The notes beneath the pieces are model-generated. The model saw only the letters and a program-made list of their open reading frames with translations. It was not told the DNA's origin and searched no databases. A program made the position numbers and the translations under genes. A stretch of 64,000 bases of DNA from Mikania micrantha. Taxonomy: Eukaryota; Streptophyta; Magnoliopsida; Asterales; Asteraceae. The stretch spans positions 21,651,475 to 21,715,474 of the forward strand of contig CM018696.1 of NCBI GenBank assembly GCA_009363875.1, given 5' to 3'. Positions 1 to 11,630 of this stretch are shown piece after piece (within the stretch, counting starts at the first letter, position 1; each line of letters starts with the position of its first letter).

Positions 1-650
1 CAACACCTTATAAATTTATAAAATTATAATAAATACAAGTTCTTTATGATTTTTAACTCTAGAAATATTAAAAATTCTTAGGGTTTTAATAAACCTAATA
101 AGATTGGTAAATTTTTATAATTTAAAAAAAATGTAAGGTTTTAGTATTATTAATGTTTATTTTAAATAATTATTTGTTAAAAAATTTATTTATATAATAG
201 GTTTTATAACTCATTTATAAATAAACTAAAACTATAATTTTTAAGTATCTTAATAAATTCTATATTTTTAAATCATTTAAGTTAAATAAAATTTATTTCG
301 AACAACTTATATATATTTAATATAAGATAAATTCGTATCTTGAATTAAATCCCAATTTCTATATATATATGTATATATATATATATGTATGTATGTATGT
401 AGTATGTATGTATGTATGTATGTATGTATGTATGTATGTATGTATGTATGTATGTATGTATGTATGTATGTATGTATGTATGTATGTATGTATGTATGTA
501 TGTATGTATGTATGTATGTATGTATGTACGTGCGTTCATGCATGCATGGATGTATGTGTTTTAAATTTTGAATTGAGTTAACAAAACCATATGAACTTTC
601 CTTTATTATAAATATGACCCATTACATTTTAAAAAACCCTAAAGATTACA
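1..650 (-). repeat. 3' LTR of gypsy element A (partial)
   Basis: On the minus strand the LTR starts with TGTAATCTTT at position 650, directly after the polypurine stretch AAAGTATGAGAGAC. It is AT-rich with no coding capacity and extends beyond position 1, so its far end and any target-site duplication cannot be seen. Confidence 0.75.
361..531. repeat. (TATG)n microsatellite
   Basis: A short AT dinucleotide run is followed by about 140 bp of nearly uninterrupted TATG repeats, with one early interruption near 400 and degeneration (TACG, TGCG) at the right end. It lies inside the LTR of element A. Repeat-encoded ORFs here (Tyr-Ile-His or Met-Tyr-Val-Cys runs) are artefacts. Confidence 0.97.
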
Positions 651-664
651 GTCTCTCATACTTT
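651..664 (-). other. Polypurine tract of gypsy element A
   Basis: The minus strand reads AAAGTATGAGAGAC immediately before the LTR start TGTAAT. A purine-rich stretch abutting the 3' LTR is the expected plus-strand priming site of an LTR retrotransposon. Confidence 0.7.
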
Positions 665-685
665 AGAGAATTTCGTCCCGAAATT

Positions 686-1900
686 AAGAAGACTCTTGTG
701 TGAATAAATGTGGATACTTGATCTTCATTTGATCCTCACGTTTCCAAGTAAGTTCTGGGCCTCGTTTGGAATCCCATTTGACCAAGACTATTGGAATACA
801 CTTATTTTTCAATTATTTGATTTCCCGATCAACAATCTTCACTGGTTTCTCAATAAAGTGCATCGTTTCATCAACAATCACTTCATCCAGAGGTATATGA
901 ACATTTTCATTGGCTAGACACTTCTTCAGATTTGAAACATGAAATGTAGGATGAATGTTTGAAAATTCTTGAGGCAATTCAAGTCGATAACCCACTTTAC
1001 CAATACTTTCCTAAATCTTAAAAGGACCTACGAATCGAGGAGCTAGCTTGCCTTTCTTGCCAAAATGAACAACTCCTTTCCAAGGTGATACCTGTAAAAG
1101 AACCATATCGTTGACTTGAAATTGCAATGGCTTCAGTCGTTTATTAGCATAACTCTTTTGCCTACATCTTGCAGTTGTCAGATTCTCACGAATTCGAAGT
1201 ATTTTGTTTGTTGTTTCCTGAACCATTTCAGGTCCAGTGATTTGGGCTTGACCTAACTCATTCCAACAAACTGGTGATCGACATTTGCGCTCATAAAGAG
1301 CTTCAAAAGGAGCCATATTTATACTAGTATGATAGCTGTTGTATGAAAATTCGATTAATGGTAAATGAATATCCCAATTACCACCAAAATCGATCACAGA
1401 ACATCTGAGCATTTCTTCTAATGTTTGTATGGTCCTTTCTGATTGTCCATTAGTTTATGGATGGTAGGCAGTGCTAAGATTCAACTGAGTTCCCAATGAT
1501 GATTGCAATGATTCCCAAAAATGTTATATGAATCGACCATCACGTCAGAAATGATGTTAAGTGGAACTCCATGTCTACGCACAATTTCATTGATGTAGAT
1601 TCGAGCCAACTCTTCAAAACGATAGCTTTCACGAATTGGTAAAAAGTGAGCAGCTTTTGTAACATGATCAAACAATAACCCAAATACTGTCATAACCTTT
1701 GGAAGTTTGTGGGAGTTTAGTTATGAAATCCATAGCAATTCCTTCCCACTTCCAAACAGGCATTTCAGGTTGTTCAAGTAATCCTGACAGTCTTTGATGT
1801 TCGGCTTTCACTTTAGAGCAAGTAAGACACTTTGATACGAAAAGGATTACATCATTTTTCATGTCTGGCCACCAATACTAAGCTCGAAGGTCATTGTACA
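686..1900 (-). pseudogene. pol: Gypsy pol fragment: integrase and chromodomain tail
   Basis: On the minus strand, in order: the integrase zinc-binding end (KCLTCSKVKAEHQR), the start of the catalytic core (WKWEGIAMDFITKLP), HFLPIRESYRFEELARIYI, the core end with FEALYERKCRSP, a GPY/F-like segment (FVGPFKI) and the tail ending in FHVSNLKKCL and an acidic chromodomain entry. The family integrates element DNA into chromosomes, and the chromodomain is thought to steer targeting. It is dead: a frameshift near 1690, degenerate sequence around 1415-1560 with loss of the second catalytic Asp region, and a stop at about 1009. The right end is cut by the copia LTR at 1901. Confidence 0.9.
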
Positions 1901-2340
1901 TGTAGATTAGCTCTTGATCGATCAATGGAATTCTATTAACAATCAAATCTATGCGTAATCTAGATAAGATCTATATGAATCAAAGATACATAATCATTTA
2001 TATAAACACATCATTTCATTGATCAAAACAATCTAATTACAATGAAATTTGAACACACAGTTCAAAACTCTCACATAGAGGTTCTCTCACTCTCAGATCT
2101 GTCACCTCATCAAAAAAAAAAACCCTGCTATACAAACCTGCTATATATACATAACATTCAGACGAACCTAGCCGAACCCTTAGGTTCGCCAGCCGAACCT
2201 TGAGGTTCGCTGGACGAACCTGTACAAGACAGACTCTAGGTTCGTCGAACCTGCTTAGGTTCATGGGCCAGACAAACCTTAGCAAAACTTCTATAAACTT
2301 ATACATTTTGAAAAGCAATCTATTACATAATGTCGTAACA
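1901..2340 (-). repeat. 3' LTR of copia element B
   Basis: The 440-bp LTR has terminal TG/CA: on the minus strand it starts TGTTACGACATT at 2340 and ends CTAATCTACA at 1901. It contains a cluster of AGGTTCG/CGAACCT inverted repeats (about 2160-2260) upstream of a TATATATA box (near 2145-2155). The five bases before the left end are GTACA; the matching duplication is not visible because the other end is lost. Confidence 0.85.
2160..2262. repeat. Palindrome cluster in LTR of element B
   Basis: Several copies of AGGTTCG facing CGAACCT (for example AGGTTCGTCGAACCT around 2229) form overlapping inverted repeats in about 100 bp. They lie just upstream (in LTR sense) of the TATATATA stretch, the position of U3 enhancer repeats in plant LTR retrotransposons. 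A regulatory role is inference. Confidence 0.7.
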
Positions 2341-2352
2341 AACTTCCCCTTA
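2341..2352 (-). other. Polypurine tract of copia element B
   Basis: The minus strand reads TTAAGGGGAAGTT directly before the LTR start TGTTACG. Its form matches the PPT of copia L2 (TAGGGGGAGTT). Confidence 0.8.
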
Positions 2353-2505
2353 ATAGTTGCTTCAAAATCTTCAAAGTCTTTGTCTTCAATCTGCACTTTG
2401 AGCTCCACTTATTTCTTCACAAACATTATCTGTAGCACGAATGACAACTGACTTCGGAATCTTTGATAGTCGTTCAGCTTCCAACTTTGGATCTCTATCA
2501 TCTAT

Positions 2506-3615
2506 CTATTTCTGCAACTTCATCAATTCAACATACAAGTAATTGACATCCACCCATTTGCATCCAGAGTGTATTCCCAATGTATAACACATTCTTGCTA
2601 TCGTTTGAAATTGAACAGCCATATCTTTGTAGCTAACACCAACATCATGAAACCCTTCACTTGCAAAGATTTCAGCTTCATTGAGTAAATCAATATCTTC
2701 CTTTATATAGTTCACCAACCAAACAGGATCCAACAATCTGATCACCCTCCACTTCTCATGTTCTCTCAATAGAATGACTGCTTCAGATGTTCTTTCATCA
2801 TAGAACCAAAACTTGAAATAAAGATTCCAATTCTGTTTTATTCTTCTCAATCTTGGTCTTGAATAAACTTTTGGCTTTGGATACACATATGAATTATGCT
2901 TCAACACAGAAAATTGTGGAACCTACCAATTCCAGCCAGTCTTAGCTTCTTTCTTTAACATCTTCTCAAATCTTTCATTGTGCTCTGTCTGAATATGCTT
3001 TATCATCCTCCGTCTTGATAAATGCATGCACTTAAAAGAACGTAATGACATAATGTCAAATGCCTTTCCAAAATATTGGCAACCATCAGCTCTCTTAACA
3101 ACATAGCATCCTCTGTTCTTCAAACTTCCAGGAATGTTGTGAAAGTAACCATAGCTTAAAATTCTTCCTCTCATCTTAGACTCAGATCCAATCTTGAACC
3201 TTGAGAATTTTCTTGCTTTGTCTTCTTGAACTTTTTCTTCAAACACTTCAACCATTTTCTTAAAAATCATTAAGTGATCAATTATGTACTTGTGTTCATA
3301 TTGACTTTCTCTCCACACATCCATATAAGTCTTTTCTTTCATAGGGTCAACTGTTGTCCTTGGAGCTCTTTTCTGGATTTCAATATCAAAGATCTTCTTC
3401 AAAGTTTGCAAATTATACAAATTCTCATCAACATGATCATCTTGTTCAAAATCAATTGACTGATCTGATTCTCCAATCACCATCTTCCAAGAATCGTTTG
3501 CATTCTTTAAATCATTAACTCTTACTCCCAACAGCTCAGTTAACTCTTTCTTAGAATAACCACCTTCAATCTCTCCTTCCTCCAAATCTCTATCTTCATT
3601 CTCTTCACCAAACAT
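2506..3615 (-). pseudogene. Sirevirus-type downstream ORF (env position), C-terminal part
   Basis: One reading frame of about 370 codons from Met at 3615, broken by a single in-frame TAG at 2923-2925. It opens with an acidic stretch and contains YVVKRADG...F.K..D, which aligns with YLVKRMNG...FYKKPRD in the L2 downstream ORF. The later W.YD.....AVIL, DP..L..Y and AR..Y.LG.HSG positions also match that protein's C-terminal half. I see no membrane segment or signal peptide. In Sireviruses an ORF here is called env-like by position; its biochemical role is unknown. The N-terminal part is missing because the element is truncated at about 3620. Confidence 0.7.
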
Positions 3616-3619
3616 TTAT

Positions 3620-4758
3620 TTAATCATTTATTTTTTCTTTTCTTAGTCTAAGTAGTTGAGCCTAGGTTATTAGTTGCCGGCATTAATAGGCTGGTTTAGG
3701 TTGCCTTGTTTAGGTCTTCTTTAGAGTTGGTGTAGTCTTGTAGAGGCTCGTTAGGCCTACGAGTTCGGCCTATGACATCCGTTAATTTAGTTATGCCTAG
3801 CATCGTGTTTACTCTTCCTCGTTGGATTCGTTTGACTAGGTTGAACCACGTTTGCATTCTATCGCATGCTTGTTCCTTTAGGGTGCTGTATGGCCACACA
3901 CGTTCAATCCTCAATGCATCCATTTTGATACAACTGTTGATCTTGATTTTTCTTCATTATATTAGTTTACTTGAGCACCATTAAGGTGAGTAATTCTATA
4001 CTCCGTCTTTACATTTTTATACTTTTGGGATGTTACATATGCCAGTATTCAAAATCCAAGTTATTTTAAATTCAAATTATATAGATGCAATGCCTTTAGT
4101 CTATTTTGGTTTGATTTGATTCCTTGCTATGTGATACTACTTGCTTTGTGATTCTGTGTTATTCTATGTTATTCTATGTTAAAAGGGTGAAAAGTACAAC
4201 TATGGGCAGACTTGTGAAAATACTTAGTTTTGTGCTTTGTATTGGAAAGAGTTTGGAGACGATATAAACTATTGCAGACTTATAGATGTACTAAGCTTTT
4301 TAGCTAAGTATTGATATGAGTTTGGAGAAGAGATATTCTATAAACTTAATTTCAAACTAGTAGGATATGCATGCTTGAATTTAAACTTTGTAATCTAATT
4401 GAATTGCATCAGTTTTTCTATGTAGACTACAGAAATTGTATGGGTTACTCACCAACTATGCAAATAGTTGACCAAATCTTTATTTTGCATATGTAACAGG
4501 TTAAGTTGATGCTTTGGTGAAGACATAAGATAGGTTTGATGTTAGTAGACCTAGTTAATTCTTTAAAACAATGTTTAGAATTTCATTTGTAATTGCTTTT
4601 TTATTCAATTCTTGTAATGTAACTTGAGTGTAATGAAAGAAATGTTTGTATTGTTAATAATGAATGCTTTAATTATTCAAACATATTAATAGCACCATGA
4701 GCTACTGAACAGTTGAGCTCGCGCCTCGACGTATTCCACCGTCGGTCGGGGTGTGACA
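3620..4758 (+). repeat. LTR1 of non-coding tandem element (5'-truncated)
   Basis: This matches the right-hand half of LTR2 (about 6890-8077) closely and ends GGGTGTGACA before the PBS-like site. It lacks about 60 bp present in LTR2 at 7441-7500. The 5' part is missing. ORFs of about 70 codons here are conserved only because the repeat is conserved. Confidence 0.85.
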
Positions 4759-5598
4759 GATTGGTAACAGAGCTAAGGTAAATGATAAATAGTTATTACA
4801 ACCATATGATATCACATACTAGTGTATTCTATATCATTCGTATATTCAAAAATCGATCATCAGCTCATATGTAGCAACTATGAGATTCTAATGCAAGAGT
4901 GAAATTGTTAGCATCTATATACTCATACGATTTCTAGAGTTAGTCAAGTTTTCAAATGTGTATTAAAATGTAGTGAAGGTTAGGTTAGTCTTGGTAGGTA
5001 ATTGGAATGCTATCAAAGTATTAGTGATGTGGTGGGTTGGCTGCGGTATACCCTATATATAAGCACCAATAATGCGTTGCTAGTAGCACCAAAAGCTTGA
5101 CCAAGAATACGATTAGTCAATTTAATCTATAAATTTGAGCAAATCATACTTTAGTCAGGAATATTAGTCAAAATCATATGTTATTCATATACCAATAACA
5201 AGGGTGTACTCCAACACTATGTTTAATTGATGATATTAGAAATTATTCTTGTCATGAGTTAGGTAAAGTAACGTTAATTTAAAACCCCCTTAAAAAATTA
5301 CACAAGTGTATACAAAATTCAAACAAGGGTATGTTACCTATAAGTATTTTAATCCAAGTTCATTACACTTCAAGTCTTAAAAACAATTGATAATTTCAAA
5401 CTCCCCTAATAATCTATATAATAATTTATTAACCGAGACACTACTTTATAAAACTAATAAGATAAACACAAAACTAATACATTAAGTCGATGGTCAAAGT
5501 TTAGAAAAGAACAAAACGACGTAAAGTAAGAAACGATCAACACTGGTAACAAAAGTTCAACTTAATTTCGCGACGAAATTATCTAAAGTAGTGGAGAC
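4759..5598 (+). repeat. Non-coding internal region, unit 1
   Basis: These 840 bp between PBS and polypurine tract have no ORF above about 60 codons and no gag or pol motif. It ends with AATTTCGCGACGAAATT (5564-5580), the palindrome also found before the PPT of coding gypsy elements in this window, and the purine stretch AAAGTAGTGGAGAC. This ties the element to the gypsy lineage despite the lack of genes. Confidence 0.8.
4762..4773 (+). other. Primer binding site (variant), unit 1
   Basis: TGGTAACAGAGC lies 3 bp after the LTR end. It differs by one base from TGGTATCAGAGC, the site complementary to the initiator tRNA-Met end used by L1, L3 and L4. Confidence 0.75.
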
Positions 5599-8077
5599 TG
5601 TAATCCCTATGGTTTTCAATTTTCAATTTTATTATAATTATACTCGTACATAATAAAACAAAGTTATAACATGCTTTGGATAGTTGTATTCGTAAACCCA
5701 CACACATGTACACGAAGATATATATACATAAATGAAATACAACTCATAAATATACTTGTATGAAAATTTTATTAACAAAAAAAAATTAATAAGAAGATTT
5801 AATTAATTGATATTAATTATGTTATATAAAATGTAAGGTTATAAATGTTATAAATAAAGTGCATACTTTTTTTAAAAAAATGATTTTAACTTAAAAAGTT
5901 AAACTACAAAATTTAACGGGCCAATCTTACAATTTTCGAGACTTAAACATAAACAAAACCTAAAAAAAATCTTTTGACAATTAGACAAATCCATAACTAT
6001 TAGGATCGCCAAATTTCATATTTGTTTCTCCTTCTCATTCTGTCTTTGGTTCATTCATTTTATACCAACTATCCATCTCTCAAGAACTAAGACTTAGGTT
6101 GATCAAAAACCTTGGAGACTTCGTGAACACACCTAAAACTCATATACTTGCCATCTTATCATCCGAATTACATTATATACATATCCTAACGTAGGACATT
6201 GTGTTTTGGAAGGATTATATGTAAATGATAGCAAGTAAGAAACTTCACAGGTGTAAAGGATAGCAAGTAAGAAACTGTACAGGTTGGATTCTTAGTTTTG
6301 ACATAAGATAACTTTCGGGTGACTATTTAGCCAATATTGACCTATCCTCGAACTAACATTTTGGACCACCCAAATATTCTAGATATATTAGTATACTAAC
6401 GAGAAACTACGTTCAAATGGTGCATAAAACCGAGCCCAAACGTAGCAAGTATCATAAATAAAAGTTTGAGAACGTAACCATTGACTCACGCTAATATCCA
6501 AAGTTTAAAACAATTCTCGGCACAATAAATGTTGGATTACCCTCTTTCATATGATAGTACTCTGAAAACGATGAACGTGGGTGAAACTGTGCCCAAAACG
6601 GAGTTATAACGAAGCGGAAATCGCGAAAACAAGTTTGATGTTTCTTAACGATTGCAAGACGCGAAATCCATTTAAAAACCATCCCACATCACCCAAGAAA
6701 CCAATATTTTTCCCCTTTAAACACCTATAAATATCCTTGTTTGGTCCCTTATAGCTTTGCAACTCCTAGTTGAGTATAAACAAGTATAATAACCAAATTT
6801 TGGCGAAGAGGTGCTGAGCTTCGAGATATTTTTGTGTGTAAAGTGTCTTTGAGGTAATTTTTTTTCTTTTTCTTTCTTTTCATTATTCATTTATTTATTT
6901 TTCTTCTTTTCTTAGTCTAAGTAGTTGAGCCTAGGTTATTAGTTGCCGTCATTATTAGGCTGGTTTAGGTTGCCTTGTTTAGGTCTTCTTTAGAGTTGGT
7001 GTAGGCTTGTAGAGGCTCGTTAGGCCAACGAGTTCGACCTATGACATCCGTTAATTTAGTTATGCCTAGCATCATGTTTACTCTTCCTCGTTGCATTCAT
7101 TTGACTAGGTTGAACCACGTTTGCATTCGATCGCATGCTTGTTCCTTTGGAGTGTTGTCTGGTCACACACGTTCAATCCTCAAGGCATCCATTTTGATAC
7201 AACTGTTGATCTTGATTTTTCTTCATTATACTAGTTTTCACGAGCACCATTAAGGTGAGTAATTCTATACTTCCTCTTTACATTTTTTTACATTTGGGAT
7301 GTTACATATGCCAGTATTCAAAATCCAAGTTATTCTAAATTCAAATTATATAGATGAAATGCCTTTAGTCTATTTTGGTTTGATTCTTTGCTATGTGATA
7401 CTACTTGCTTTGAGATCTGTTTTATTCTATGTTATTCGATACCGAGTAGCCTAAGGTGTGTTAGATACCACCTTCGCTTTGACTTTGGTCAAATGTGTTA
7501 AAAGGACGAAAAGTACAATTATGGGCAGACTTGTGAAAATACTTAGCTTCGTGCTTTGTATTGGAACGAGTTTGGAGACGATATAAACTATTGCAGACTT
7601 GTAGATATACTAAGGTTTTTATTTAAGTATTGATATGAGTTTGAAGATGAGATATTCTATAAACTTAATTGCAAACTAGTAGGATATGCATGCTTGAATT
7701 TAAACTTTGTAGTCTAATTGAATTGCATCAGTTTTTCTATGTAGACTATAGAAATTGTATGAATTACTCACCAACTATGAAAATAGTTGACCAAATCTTT
7801 ATTTTGCATATGTAACATGTTAAGTGAATGCTTAGGCAAATACATAAGATAGGTTTGATGTTAGTAGACCTAGTTAATTCTTTAATAGAATGTTTAGAAT
7901 TTCATTTGTTATTGCTTGTTTATTCAATTCTTGTAATGTAACTTGAGTGTAATGAATGAAATGTTTGTATTGTTAATAATGAATGCTTTAATTATTCAAA
8001 CATATTAATAGCACCATGAGCTACTGAATAGTCGAGCTCGCACACCGACGTATTCCGCCATCTGTCGGGGTGTGACA
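5599..8077 (+). repeat. LTR2 of non-coding tandem element (complete)
   Basis: The 2479-bp LTR runs from TGTAATCCCT after the PPT to GGGTGTGACA before the PBS. It contains a TATAAATA box at 6726-6733. As the shared LTR of two units it is both the 3' LTR of unit 1 and the 5' LTR of unit 2. No coding sequence is seen. Confidence 0.85.
6726..6733 (+). promoter_or_regulatory. TATA box in LTR2
   Basis: TATAAATA lies mid-LTR in the sense orientation, about 1.1 kb from the LTR start. Only one such well-formed box is evident in this stretch. Confidence 0.5.
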
Positions 8078-8916
8078 GATTGGTAACAGAGCTAAGGTTA
8101 ATGATAAATAGTTATTACAACCATATGATATCACATACTAGTGTATTCTATATCATCGTATATTCAAAAATCAATCATTAGCTCATATGTAACAACTATG
8201 AGATTCTAATGCAAGAGTGAAATTGTAAGCATCCATATACTCATACGATTTCTAGAGTTAGTCAATTATTCAAATGTCTATTCAAATGTAGTTAGGGTTA
8301 GGTTAGTCTTGGTAGGTAATTAGAATGCTATCAAAGTATTAGTGATGTGGTGGGTTGGCTGCGAAGTACCCTATATATAAGCACCAATAATGCGTTAATA
8401 GTAGCACCATAAGCTTGACAGAGACTAGGATTAGTCAATTTAATCTATAAATTTGAGGAAATCATACTTTAGTCAAGAATATTAGTCAAAATCAGATGTT
8501 ATACATATATCAATAACAAGGGTGTACTCCTACATTAAGTTCAATTGATGATATTAGAAATTATTCTTGTCATGAGTTAGGTAAAGTAACGTTAATTTAA
8601 AACCCTCTTAAAAAACTACACAAGTGTATACAAAATTCTAAACAAGGGTACGTTACCTATAACTATTTTAAGCCAAGTTCATTACACTTCAAGTCTTAAA
8701 AACAAATGATAATTTCAAACTCCCCTAATAATCTATATAATAATTTATGAACCGAGACACTACTTTATAAAACTAATAAGATAAACACAAAGCTAATACA
8801 TTAAGTCGATGGTCAAAGTTTAGAAAACAACAAAACGACGTAAAGTAAGAAACGATCAACACTGGTAACAAAGTTCAACTTAATTTCGTGACGAAATTCC
8901 CTAAAGTAGGGGAGAC
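8078..8916 (+). repeat. Non-coding internal region, unit 2
   Basis: This is 839 bp, nearly the same as unit 1, with no coding capacity. It ends with AATTTCGTGACGAAATT (8882-8898) and the polypurine tract AAAGTAGGGGAGAC. Confidence 0.8.
8081..8092 (+). other. Primer binding site (variant), unit 2
   Basis: The same TGGTAACAGAGC variant as in unit 1, 3 bp after the LTR end at 8077. Sharing the variant supports a common origin of the two units by duplication. Confidence 0.75.
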
Positions 8917-9890
8917 TGTAATCTCTATGGTTTTCAATTTTCTATTTTATTATATATATACTAGTACATAATAAAACAAAGTTTATATCATGCTTTGGAT
9001 AGTTTTATTTGTAAACCCAAACACATGTACACGAAGATATATACACATAAATGAAATACAACTCATAAATATACTTATATGTAAATTTTATTAACAAAAA
9101 AAATTAATAAGAAGATTTAATTAATTGATATTAATTATGTTTTATAAAATGTAAGGTTATAAATGTTATAAATAAAGTGTATAAGTTTTTAAAAAAAATG
9201 GTTTTAACTTAAAAAGTTCAACTACAAAATTTAACGGGCTAATTTTACAATTTTTGAGACCTAAACATAAACATAACCTAAAAAAAACTTCTAATTATAA
9301 ATGAGAAAAATCCATAACTATAGGGATTACCAAATTTCATCTTCCTTTCTCCTTCTCATTCGGTGTTTGGTTCATTCATCTTATACATGCTATCCATCTC
9401 TCAAGAACTAAGACTTAGGTTGATCAAAAACGTTGGAAACTTCGTGCACACACCTAAAACTCATATACTTGCCATCTTATCATCCAACTTACATTATATA
9501 CATATCCTAACGTAGGACATTGTGTTTTGTAAGGCTTATATGTAAAGGATAGCAAGTAAGAAACTCTATAGGTGTAAATGATAGCGAGTAAGAAACTTTA
9601 CAGGTTGGATTCTTAGTTTTGACATAAGATAACTTTCGGGTGACTATTTAGCCAATATTTCCATATCCTCGAACTAACATTTTGGTCCACCCAAATCTTC
9701 TAGATATACTAGCATACTAACAAGAAACTACATTCAAACGGTGCATAAAACCGAGCCCAAACGAAGCGAGAATCACAAATAAAAGTTTGAGAACGTAACC
9801 ATTGACTCACGCCAAGATCCAAAGTTTAAACCCAATTCTCGACACAATAAATGTTGGATTACCCTCTTCCATATGATAATACTATGACTG
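8917..9890 (+). repeat. LTR3 of non-coding tandem element (3'-truncated)
   Basis: It starts TGTAATCTCTATGG after the PPT and follows LTR2 (5599 to about 6556). Then it stops abruptly at about 9890, where a gypsy pol fragment begins. Only about 970 of 2479 bp remain. Confidence 0.8.
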
Positions 9891-9892
9891 CG

Positions 9893-10207
9893 AACTAAAC
9901 CTACCGAACGAGCTAAGCAGTGTGCACAACGTATTCCATGTATCGAACCTCAAAAAGTGTTTATCTGATGAGACGCGCGCGATTCCTCTTGAGGAAATCC
10001 AAATTGACGAACAACTGCACTTTGTTGAGGAACCGGTCGAGATCATGGATGGGAAATTAAGAAACTCAATCTTAACCGCATACCGATTGTGAAGGTTAGA
10101 TAGAATTCGAGACGCGGACCGGAATTCACGTCGGAATGTGAAGACCAGATGAATATGAAATACCCACACATGTTCCCTAACCCGACAAAGACTGACAATG
10201 CAAGTTG
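9893..10207 (+). pseudogene. pol: Gypsy pol C-terminal fragment (chromodomain region)
   Basis: Plus-strand translation gives the chromovirus pol tail: FHVSNLKKCLSDET-like spacing, EEIQIDEQL, FVEEPVEIMD, then after a frameshift near 10060 the PIVKV and EFT...EDQM...YPH chromodomain pieces. The family's chromodomain binds histone marks and influences integration site. Everything upstream is missing, so only the last 100 or so codons survive. It is followed in order by the AATTTCGGGACAAAATT palindrome (10208-10224), a short PPT and an LTR. Confidence 0.85.
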
Positions 10208-10603
10208 AATTTCGGGACAAAATTCTTTCTAACAAGAGGATGATGTGACACCTCGCAAAATCCAGGTGAACAACTAATTTAATTAAATTTTTATTTAATT
10301 AATATTTACATATGTGGCACTAGAATTAGTTAAATTTAGTATGACACGTGGCACGATACTACAAACACAGTCACAAGCACGATAATTCGGTGAATTATCG
10401 AAGCACGTACACACATGTTGAATAATCCACGAACATTCGTGAGCGTTGAATAAAATAAACAATTGAACGATAATTGGATCACATATGACCAAAAATTGAA
10501 TAAATTGGGTGCAAACATCGATGAACGATTAGTTATAAACAAAAAACGAACAAAAACCGAATCAAACAATTTAAATTGGGCCAATTGGGTTCTTCCGGCT
10601 GGT

Positions 10604-10815
10604 TTCGCGGTACCCCAAGGGCCATGGAATGAGCCTTGGCGGTAAGAGAAGCCTTGGTGGGTAAATTTGAATCCCCGAAATCCTTCGCGGTACGCCACGA
10701 CCGATCAACTTCCTCATGGCGGTAGGCGACATGTTTTAGGAAGCAATCTGATCAAAATATTCTTGGCGGTATGCCAAGCCCCAAGGGGGCTGTCTTGGCG
10801 GTATGCGACAAAGCC
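10604..10815. repeat. GGCGGTAYGCC palindrome cluster upstream of LTR TATA
   Basis: About six variants of CGCGGTACGCCA or TTGGCGGTATGCCAA occur in about 210 bp, ending just before TATAAAA at 10833. The homologous place in the L4 LTRs has a different palindrome (GTCGCGCTACGCGAC), so the arrangement is kept while the sequence drifts. Confidence 0.75.
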
Positions 10816-10832
10816 CAATTAGCAGAAAACTC

Positions 10833-10839
10833 TATAAAA
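10833..10839 (+). promoter_or_regulatory. TATA box of L0 LTR
   Basis: TATAAAA follows AGCAGAAAACTC. The L4 LTRs have TATAAA after the related GCAGAAAATCT, so the core promoter position is conserved in the family. Confidence 0.6.
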
Positions 10840-11630
10840 CCCACCCAGCTTGTTTTGGATCATTTCTATCCTCTTACATTGACTGAAACACACACACATG
10901 ACCATAATCTCTCTTTTACAACCCCTCATCACCACCAGGAGCTATCTAGAGCTACATTGGAGTCTTGGGAAGTCTTGGAGCTTGAGGAGGAACATTTGGA
11001 GACCTTACACCATAAAATCTTCTTGTGTAGCAGCTGGGAATCCTCAAGAACAGCCCCTGGAGCCACCATTGCAGTCATCTAGCTCGAATCTCAGTGTTAT
11101 TGAAGTCTTGGAGGTAGTTTTACTAGCCATTGTGCACTAAAACACCATCAAATCTCACATGTAAGCCATGTAACTCACATGCAATACTATGAATGATACA
11201 TGCACGAATTTTGACACACATAAATCTGCGTTTTACTGTTTTGATGATTGATTTGAAGTATTGGAATGATCTATTGAAGGTCTTGATCGTATTTGAAGTT
11301 GTTTTGTGTGCTCGGTGATTATTACTATTGATAGTAACTTTTTAGCCACATGAATGTGCAATCCATGATGTTTTGGTTGATTTTGATCATGAATAAATGT
11401 TATTTGAGATGTTGGGATTGATTTCGATTGGATTGGTGGTGATTTATGGTCATTTGGTGATGATTTAGGCATAGTTACTAAATATAGTAACTTTATTTAT
11501 GTAAAAATGTGTTACATGGTGATTTTGGTGAAATGAAAATGTTAAAGTGATGACTTGTTGTTAATAATAAGGTTATTAACAATTGATATGGTTTAATTTT
11601 GATTAAAATGAGATTTTAATGTAAACTTTC

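Larger units (their letters stand above)
1..1900 (-). mobile_element. Ty3/gypsy element A, 3' half (partial)
   Basis: Read on the minus strand this is the 3' half of a chromovirus-like gypsy element: integrase, chromodomain-type tail, polypurine tract and the start of the 3' LTR, which runs off the left edge of the window. The 5' part (gag, protease, RT, RNase H) is missing because a copia fragment abuts at 1901, inside the integrase zinc-binding region. Several stops and frameshifts make it non-autonomous. Confidence 0.9.
1901..3619 (-). mobile_element. Ty1/copia (Sirevirus-like) element B, 3' end only
   Basis: Minus-strand order: downstream (env-position) ORF fragment 3615-2506, polypurine tract, then a complete 3' LTR 2340-1901. 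gag and pol are missing because at about 3620 the sequence switches to the LTR of the non-coding gypsy array. The Sirevirus assignment rests on the ORF between pol and the 3' LTR and its match with the L2 downstream ORF. Confidence 0.75.
3620..9890 (+). mobile_element. Tandem array of a non-coding gypsy-like LTR element
   Basis: Two units of about 3.3 kb share LTRs: LTR1 (3620-4758, 5'-truncated), internal 4759-5598, LTR2 (5599-8077, complete), internal 8078-8916, LTR3 (8917-9890, 3'-truncated). Each internal region starts with a PBS-like site and ends with a polypurine tract. Neither encodes a recognisable protein, so this is a large non-autonomous (LARD-like) element. The LTR-I-LTR-I-LTR form is expected from unequal recombination between LTRs. 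The left end is cut against copia B and the right end against a gypsy pol fragment. Confidence 0.85.
10244..11630 (+). repeat. Gypsy 3' LTR interrupted by copia L1 (outermost layer L0)
   Basis: It starts TGTGACACCTCG after a PPT-like AAGAGGATGA and is homologous along its length to the L4 LTRs (27777 and 42789), for example the shared GTGGCACTAGAATTAG. It contains a palindrome cluster, a TATA box at 10833-10839 and two GTAACTT palindromic sites 153 bp apart. The L1 copia LTR begins at 11631, so the rest of this LTR is displaced and not found. Confidence 0.8.

Noticed and set aside
307..581. Four overlapping ORFs on both strands in the TATG repeat
   Set aside because: The translation is a simple periodic repeat created by the microsatellite length; no start context or conserved protein.
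2037..2408. A separate 123-codon gene on the minus strand
   Set aside because: The frame runs across the PPT and into the LTR of copia element B, so it is a chance ORF.
3772..3984. 70-codon ORF repeated at 7041-7253
   Set aside because: The similarity reflects the duplicated LTR of the tandem element, and the changes between copies are not biased to synonymous sites by eye.
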